A DNA stretch of 64,000 nucleotides. It comes from JAHDVS01 sp964370985 (GTDB taxonomy: Bacteria; Actinomycetota; Thermoleophilia; Gaiellales; Gaiellaceae). The notes under the pieces were generated by a model. That model had not been told where the DNA came from. It saw only the letters and a list, made by a program, of their open reading frames with translations, and ran no database searches. The DNA lies in the NCBI GenBank assembly GCA_964370985.1, contig CAYJLE010000003.1:1-64000 (forward strand), in the 5' to 3' direction. Position numbers and translations under genes: made by a program. This document shows positions 59,485 to 64,000 of this stretch, piece by piece. Within the stretch, counting starts at the first letter, position 1. Each line of letters starts with the position of its first letter.

Positions 59485-60756
59485 CTACGCGGCGGCGAGC
59501 CGCACGCGCAGCGGCAGCGTCTTCAGGCCGTTCGAGAAGTTCGAGCGCAGCCGCTTCGGCTCGCCTGCGAGCTCGAAGCGCTCGACGCGGGGGACGAGCT
59601 CCTCGAGCAGCACCTGCAGCTCGAGGCGCGCGAGGTGGGCGCCGAGGCAGATGTGGGGGCCGACCTTGCCGAACGTGGCGTGCTCGTTCGGCTGGCGGGC
59701 GATGTCGAAGCGGTGGGGGTCGGGGAACACGTCCGGGTCTCGGTTCGCCGCGGCGAACCAGACGACGACCTTGTCGCCTGCCCGGATCGCCGTGCCGCGC
59801 AGCTCCGTGGCGCGCGTGGCCGTGCGCCGGAAGTGCCAGACCGGATGGGAGTAGCGCAGAACCTCCTCGACCGCCGGCGGCAGCAGCGAGAGGTCGGCGC
59901 GCAGCCGCTCCCACTGGTCGGGATGCTCGGCAAACGCGAGCAGGCCGAGCGCGATCGCCTGGCGCGTCGTCTCGTTGCCGGCGACAACGAGCAGGGCGAA
60001 CGTGTTGTCGAGGTCGCGCTCGGAGAGCGGGCAGCCGTCGATCGTGGCGTTTGCGATCAGGGAGAGCACGTCCTCGCGCGGGCGCTCGCGCCGGTCCGCG
60101 TAGTACGCGCGCCCGAGCGCGCAGAGCTCCGCAGCGAAGGGGCTGCCGAACGGCAGGTGGCGATCCTCCTCCCGCTCGCCCGTGAAGGCGAGCTCGCCGA
60201 CGAAGTCGGGCTCTGTGTCGACGAGCATCCGGTCGCCGAGCTCGATCAGGCGCGGGAGATGCTCGTCCTCGAGCCCGAGGATGCGCCCCAGCACGCGGAT
60301 CGGGATCGGTGCCGCGATGTCGTGCACCGCCTCGAGCTCGCCCTTCGCAAGCGTCTCGTCGAGCACCTCGGCCGAGAGCTCGTGCAGCCACCGCTCGTAG
60401 CGGCGCACCGCGCGGGGCGTGAAGTCGGCTGCGAAGATCCGGCGAAACTGCGTGTGTCCCGGCGGATCCGTCTCCATGAAGTTGCGCCGCGCCTCGAGCA
60501 CGTCGGCGGGCATGTCCGCGATCGTGGCCGCCCCGCCCGCCTGCGAGGAGAACGTGGCCGTGTCCTTGAGCACGGCGAGCACGTCCTCGTACTTCGTCAC
60601 GGCCCAGAAGCCGGGGCCGGGCGGCGGCTCGGGATGGCGGTAGACGGGCGCCTCCCGCTGGAGCAGCTCGAACACGTCCCACGGCTCGCGCTGCGCGAAC
60701 AGGTCGTGATCGAGCAGGTCGACGTCGTCCAGGGTCAGCGTCCTCCCCGCCGCCAT
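59485..60756 (-). CDS. Cytochrome P450
   Basis: 423 residues, bacterial class I type. The I-helix oxygen-activating motif is LLVVAGNETTR (about 240), the ExxR is EEVLRYSHPVWHFRR, and the heme loop FGKVGPHICLGAHLARLEL has the axial Cys. METDPPGHTQFRRIF is the C-helix. It resembles CYP125/CYP142-like or terpene/fatty hydroxylases in general form; no ferredoxin is near. ATG 60756 with no strong ribosome site; a TetR-type palindrome lies 15 bp upstream. Its 3' 87 bp are repeated at 48162-48248. A minus-strand group with purF/purL starts only 38 bp upstream, so it may be read through from them. Confidence 0.93.
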   Translation of the reverse strand: MAAGRTLTLDDVDLLDHDLFAQREPWDVFELLQREAPVYRHPEPPPGPGFWAVTKYEDVLAVLKDTATFSSQAGGAATIADMPADVLEARRNFMETDPPGHTQFRRIFAADFTPRAVRRYERWLHELSAEVLDETLAKGELEAVHDIAAPIPIRVLGRILGLEDEHLPRLIELGDRMLVDTEPDFVGELAFTGEREEDRHLPFGSPFAAELCALGRAYYADRRERPREDVLSLIANATIDGCPLSERDLDNTFALLVVAGNETTRQAIALGLLAFAEHPDQWERLRADLSLLPPAVEEVLRYSHPVWHFRRTATRATELRGTAIRAGDKVVVWFAAANRDPDVFPDPHRFDIARQPNEHATFGKVGPHICLGAHLARLELQVLLEELVPRVERFELAGEPKRLRSNFSNGLKTLPLRVRLAAA

Positions 60757-60770
60757 GAAGGGACAGTACC

Positions 60771-60784
60771 TGACCGGTTGGTCA
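60771..60784. promoter_or_regulatory. Palindrome TGACC-GGTT-GGTCA before P450 gene
   Basis: Perfect 5-bp arms around GGTT, 15 bp upstream of the P450 ATG and inside the 38-bp gap to purF. The form TGACCnnnnGGTCA is like operators of several TetR-family regulators in actinobacteria. The nearest TetR gene in the window is 60 kb away, so a regulator outside is more likely. Confidence 0.45.
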
Positions 60785-60794
60785 AACGTCCAGA

Positions 60795-62195
60795 CTACGC
60801 CTGCGGCGCGACCGTGGAGCGTCCCTCGAAGCGAAGCTTGACGAGCTCGCCGTTCTCGGGCAGCCGCGTCGGATACCCGCCCGTCAGGCAGGCGCGGCAC
60901 ATCGTGTCCGCGGGCTGGAGCGTCGCCTCCTGGAGGCTCTCGAGCGAGAGGTAGGCGAGCGTCGTCGCGCCGAGCAGCTCGCGGATCTGCTCGACCGAGC
61001 GGCTCGCTGCGACCAGCTCCTCCCGAGTCGCCATGTCGATCCCGTAGAAGCACGGCGCCACGATCGGGGGCGACGAGATCCGCACGTGAACCTCGGTCGC
61101 TCCGGCCTCGAACAGCATCCCGACGATCTTGCGGGTGGTCGTGCCGCGGACGATCGAGTCGTCGACGACGACGACGCGCTGCCCGGCCAGCTCGTCGAGC
61201 GGGTTGAACTTCGTGCGGATCCCGTGCTCGCGCATCGTCTGGTCGGGCTGGATGAACGTGCGCCCCACGTAGCGGTTCTTGATCAGGCCCTCGCTGTAGG
61301 GGATACCGCTCGCGCGTGCGAAGCCGACCGCGGCGGGGGTGCCCGAGTCGGGGATCGGAATCACGACGTCGGCGTCGGCCGGCGCCTCGCGGGCGAGCCG
61401 CTCGCCCATCCGGACGCGCGCGCCGTGCAGCTCGACCCCCGCGAGGTGCGTGTCGGGCCGGGCGAAGTAGATCAGCTCGAAGATGCAGAGCGCGCCCCGC
61501 CCGCGCGGCTCGAGCGCCCGGAGCGAGCGGCAGCCGTCCGCGTCGAGGATGACGATCTCGCCGGGCTCGACCTCGCGTACGAGCTCGGCACCGAGCAGGT
61601 CGAATGCGCAGGATTCCGAGGCGAGCAGCCAGTCGCCGTCGAGGCGGCCGAGCGCGAGCGGCCGGATCCCGTGGGCGTCCCGGAAGCCCACCAGCTTCCC
61701 CTCCGAGAGCAGGACGATCGAGTACGCGCCCTCGAGGCGGTGCATCGTCGCAGCCACCGCCTCCTCGAGCGGCAGCTCGTCGCGGGCGATCATCGCGGCG
61801 ATCACCTCGGTGTCGGAGGTCGAGCGCAGGCGTGCGCCCGAGCCGACGAGCTCCTCGCGCAGCTCGCTCGTGTTCGTCAGGTTGCCGTTGTGGCCGATCG
61901 CGACCGCGCGACCGTTCCCGTGCTGGACGGACGGCTGCGCGTTCGTCCACATTGTCGAGCCGGTCGTCGAGTAGCGGGTGTGGCCGATCGCCGCCTGGCC
62001 CGCGAGTCCGCGCAGCCGCTCCTCGGTGAACACCTGCGCCACGAGCCCCATCTCGCGCAGCACCATCAGGTGGCCGTCGTCCGAGACCGCGATCCCGGCC
62101 GACTCCTGGCCGCGGTGCTGGAGAGCGAGCAGTCCGAAGTGCGCGATCCGGGCGACGTCGCGGTCGGGCGCGTGGATGCCGAAGATTCCGCACAC
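60795..62195 (-). CDS. purF: Amidophosphoribosyltransferase (purine biosynthesis, first step)
   Basis: 466 residues; makes 5-phosphoribosylamine from PRPP and glutamine. Cys2 directly after the GTG start (CGIFGIHAPD) is the glutaminase nucleophile and there is no propeptide. LLALQHRGQESAGI and IGHTRYSTTG belong to the Ntn domain. VVVVDDSIVRGTTTRKIV is the PRPP-binding loop. MCRACLTGGYPT is the Cys pair near the C-terminus that may belong to an iron-sulfur site as in B. subtilis PurF. Start 62195 lies 2 nt after the purL stop. Confidence 0.97.
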   Translation of the reverse strand: MCGIFGIHAPDRDVARIAHFGLLALQHRGQESAGIAVSDDGHLMVLREMGLVAQVFTEERLRGLAGQAAIGHTRYSTTGSTMWTNAQPSVQHGNGRAVAIGHNGNLTNTSELREELVGSGARLRSTSDTEVIAAMIARDELPLEEAVAATMHRLEGAYSIVLLSEGKLVGFRDAHGIRPLALGRLDGDWLLASESCAFDLLGAELVREVEPGEIVILDADGCRSLRALEPRGRGALCIFELIYFARPDTHLAGVELHGARVRMGERLAREAPADADVVIPIPDSGTPAAVGFARASGIPYSEGLIKNRYVGRTFIQPDQTMREHGIRTKFNPLDELAGQRVVVVDDSIVRGTTTRKIVGMLFEAGATEVHVRISSPPIVAPCFYGIDMATREELVAASRSVEQIRELLGATTLAYLSLESLQEATLQPADTMCRACLTGGYPTRLPENGELVKLRFEGRSTVAPQA

Positions 62196-62197
62196 GG

Positions 62198-64000
62198 CTA
62201 GCCGAGCGCCTCCGGGAGCGCGGACTCGTACGCGGCTCGCAGCTCGGGCACGGGGATGCCGAGCAGGGAGCCGCCGCCTACGGCGCCGAGCTTCCTGATC
62301 GGGACGCCGTGGCGGGCGGCCACGGTCTGGATCTCGCCGGGGTGGCCAGCGACGATCGCCTGGCCGCCGCCCTCGCCGAACAGGGTGGCCGCGTCCTCCC
62401 AGCCGAGCTCGAGCTCGGCGCCGAGGCCGGCGGCGATCGCGCACTCGGCCAGGCAGACCGCGAGCCCGCCGTCGGAGGCGTCGTGAACGCAGGAGGAGAA
62501 CGGGGCGATCTGTGCGAGGAACGCGACGAGCGCGGCCTCGGCTGCGAGGTCGGGTGCGGCCGGCCGGCCCGCCGGCCCGCCGAGGAGGAGCGCCTGGTAC
62601 TCGGAGCCGTCGAGCCGCAGCTCGGGCGCGCCGGCCAGGTAGATCGCGGCCCCCTCGCGCCAGGCGCCCGGGACGCGGCGCACGTCCGGCACGAGCCCGA
62701 CGCAGCCGACGACGGGCGTGGGGTGGATCGCCCGCCCGTCCGTCTCGTTGTAGAGCGAGACGTTGCCGGAGACGACCGGCAGCCCGAGCGCCTCGCACGC
62801 GAGCGCCATCCCCTCGATCGCCTCGGCGAGCTCCCACGCGATCTCGGGCTTCTCCGGGTTTCCGAAGTTGAGGCAGTCGGTGACGGCGAGCGGGCGCCCA
62901 CCCGCGCAGGCGACGTTGCGGGCCGCCTCGAGCACGGCGAGCGAACCGCCGGCGCGCGGGTCGAGGGAGGCGAGCCTGCCGCAGCCATCGAGCGAGACGG
63001 CGAGCCCGCGCAGGGAAGGGCGCAGTCTGAGCACGGCCGCGTCGAGGCCGGGGCGGCGCACGGTCCTGGACTGGACGAGCTGGTCGTACTGGGCATAGAC
63101 CCAGACGCGGCTCGCGACGTTCGGCGAGGCGAGCAGGCGGAGGAGCTGGCGGGGCGCCGGGCGTGCGGCGCGCGGCGCCACCGGCTGCTCGAGCGCGCGC
63201 GGCCTCGTCTCGACGCGGTAGCGAGGCGCATCCTCGGTCAGGAGGCGGGCGGGGATGTCGCCGACCGGCTCGCCGCCCAGGAAGCAGCGCAGTCGACCCG
63301 TGTCGGTGACGTTCCCGATCGCGGTGCAGGGCAGCTCCCACTTCGCGCAGACCGACTCGACCTCCGCGAGCTGCCCGGGTTCGACGACCGCGATCATCCG
63401 CTCCTGGCTCTCGGAGATCATGATCTCCCAGGGCTCCATGCCCAGCTCGCGCAGCGGGACGCGGTCGAGATGGACGTCGACGCCCGCGCCGCCCTTCGAG
63501 GCCATCTCCGCGAGCGACGAGGCGAGCCCGGCCGCGCCGCAGTCCTGGAGCGACTCGACGAGGTCGCCGTCGACGAGCTCGAGGCTCGCCTCGATCAGCT
63601 TCTTGCCCGTGAACGGGTCGCCGACCTGGACGGTCGGGCGTTTGTCCTCGTCGGCGGCAGAGAGCTCGGCGCTCGCGAGAACGCTCGCTCCCCCGATCCC
63701 GTCGCGGCCGGTGGTGGCGCCGTAGAGGACGACGAGGTTGCCGGGGCCGCTCATGCTCGCACGGGTCACGCGATCGGCGGGCAGGAGGCCCACGCACATC
63801 GCGTTGACAAGGCAGTTGCCGGCGTAGCGCTCGTCGAACACGCATTCGCCTCCGACGGTCGGGACGCCCGTGCAGTTGCCGTAGTGGCCGACCCCCGCCA
63901 CCGCCCGCGAGAACATCCAGCGCTGGTGCCCATCCTCGAGCTCGCCAAAGCGCAGGGAGTCGAGGAGGGCGATCGGCCTCGCGCCCATCGCGACGACGTC
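62198..64000 (-). CDS. purL: Phosphoribosylformylglycinamidine synthase subunit PurL (5' end outside window)
   Basis: 601 codons visible, still open at the right edge where the sequence reads DVVAMGARPIALLDSLRFG. The small PurL type (about 720-750 residues) is expected, so some 120-150 N-terminal residues are missing. FSRAVAGVGHYGNCTGVPTVGGE, LQDCGAAGL, ISESQERM, DCLNFGNPEKPEIAWE, SGNVSLYNE and HDASDGGLAVCLAE are the AIR-synthase-like ATP/substrate motifs. Works with separate PurQ and PurS. Followed directly by purF. Confidence 0.97.
   Translation of the reverse strand, partial: DVVAMGARPIALLDSLRFGELEDGHQRWMFSRAVAGVGHYGNCTGVPTVGGECVFDERYAGNCLVNAMCVGLLPADRVTRASMSGPGNLVVLYGATTGRDGIGGASVLASAELSAADEDKRPTVQVGDPFTGKKLIEASLELVDGDLVESLQDCGAAGLASSLAEMASKGGAGVDVHLDRVPLRELGMEPWEIMISESQERMIAVVEPGQLAEVESVCAKWELPCTAIGNVTDTGRLRCFLGGEPVGDIPARLLTEDAPRYRVETRPRALEQPVAPRAARPAPRQLLRLLASPNVASRVWVYAQYDQLVQSRTVRRPGLDAAVLRLRPSLRGLAVSLDGCGRLASLDPRAGGSLAVLEAARNVACAGGRPLAVTDCLNFGNPEKPEIAWELAEAIEGMALACEALGLPVVSGNVSLYNETDGRAIHPTPVVGCVGLVPDVRRVPGAWREGAAIYLAGAPELRLDGSEYQALLLGGPAGRPAAPDLAAEAALVAFLAQIAPFSSCVHDASDGGLAVCLAECAIAAGLGAELELGWEDAATLFGEGGGQAIVAGHPGEIQTVAARHGVPIRKLGAVGGGSLLGIPVPELRAAYESALPEALG

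Overview
The window is very GC-rich, with strong G/C bias at third codon positions, frequent GTG/TTG starts, 4-nt GTGA/ATGA gene overlaps and Shine-Dalgarno sequences such as AAGGAGG. Together with the gene content (class I NAD-glutamate dehydrogenase of about 1600 residues, single-chain ADP-forming acyl-CoA synthetases, paired luciferase-like oxidoreductases, a TolB-propeller/RTX secreted protein) this suggests a soil or sediment actinobacterium, possibly of the Thermoleophilia (Gaiella/Solirubrobacter type). That placement is inference. A 10-N scaffold gap at 38383 shows this is a draft or metagenome assembly. No rRNA, tRNA, CRISPR array, transposase or phage gene was seen.

Region 1 (1-14.4 kb) is nitrogen catabolism: a PotA-like ABC ATPase cut by the left edge, a TetR regulator, an acetylpolyamine-amidohydrolase/HDAC-like enzyme, a dimethylargininase-like amidinotransferase-fold hydrolase, an M24 creatinase/prolidase-fold enzyme, an amidase, a cupin, a PuuB-like FAD amine oxidase, the large NAD-GDH and a class III aminotransferase. 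It could import and break down polyamine or guanidino compounds.

Region 2 (14.5-38.9 kb) is mostly acyl-CoA metabolism: two enoyl-CoA hydratases, an acyl-CoA dehydrogenase, two ADP-forming acyl-CoA synthetases, dienoyl-CoA-reductase-like SDRs, a hotdog thioesterase and an alcohol dehydrogenase. Between them lie a trimethylamine-dehydrogenase-like flavoprotein, a second amidinotransferase-fold protein, an M20 amidohydrolase, an ArsR-DUF2892-MMPL operon with a palindromic operator, an MFS and a DMT transporter, and a GntR-PuuD-like-DMT-SDR-propeller run. The GntR gene is broken by the assembly gap.

Region 3 (38.9-48.1 kb, all plus strand) is one catabolic run: an Fe-S (CCG) protein and a GlcD-type FAD oxidase, an 85-residue unknown, an SDR, two tandem luciferase-like oxidoreductases, an MBL hydrolase, a benzoate-CoA-ligase-like enzyme and a cupin. 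The GntR gene faces it divergently.

Region 4 (48.1-59.5 kb) looks like an inserted block. It lies between a decayed cytochrome P450 relic and an intact P450 that share an 87-bp stretch in direct orientation (about 82 of 87 bases by eye). It holds a second TMADH-like enzyme, an HpcH aldolase, RidA, a D-threonine aldolase/D-serine dehydratase-type PLP enzyme, a nucleotidyltransferase-fold protein, an SDR, an SMP-30 lactonase, an amino-acid permease, a metallophosphoesterase and a divergent GntR/FCD regulator.

Region 5 (59.5-64 kb) is the P450 followed by housekeeping purF and purL, purL running off the right edge. A 25-bp palindromic repeat (core GGGCGGGTCATGACCCGCCC, tail CTAC) occurs at six places, always at gene 3' ends, and in places it supplies the stop codon.
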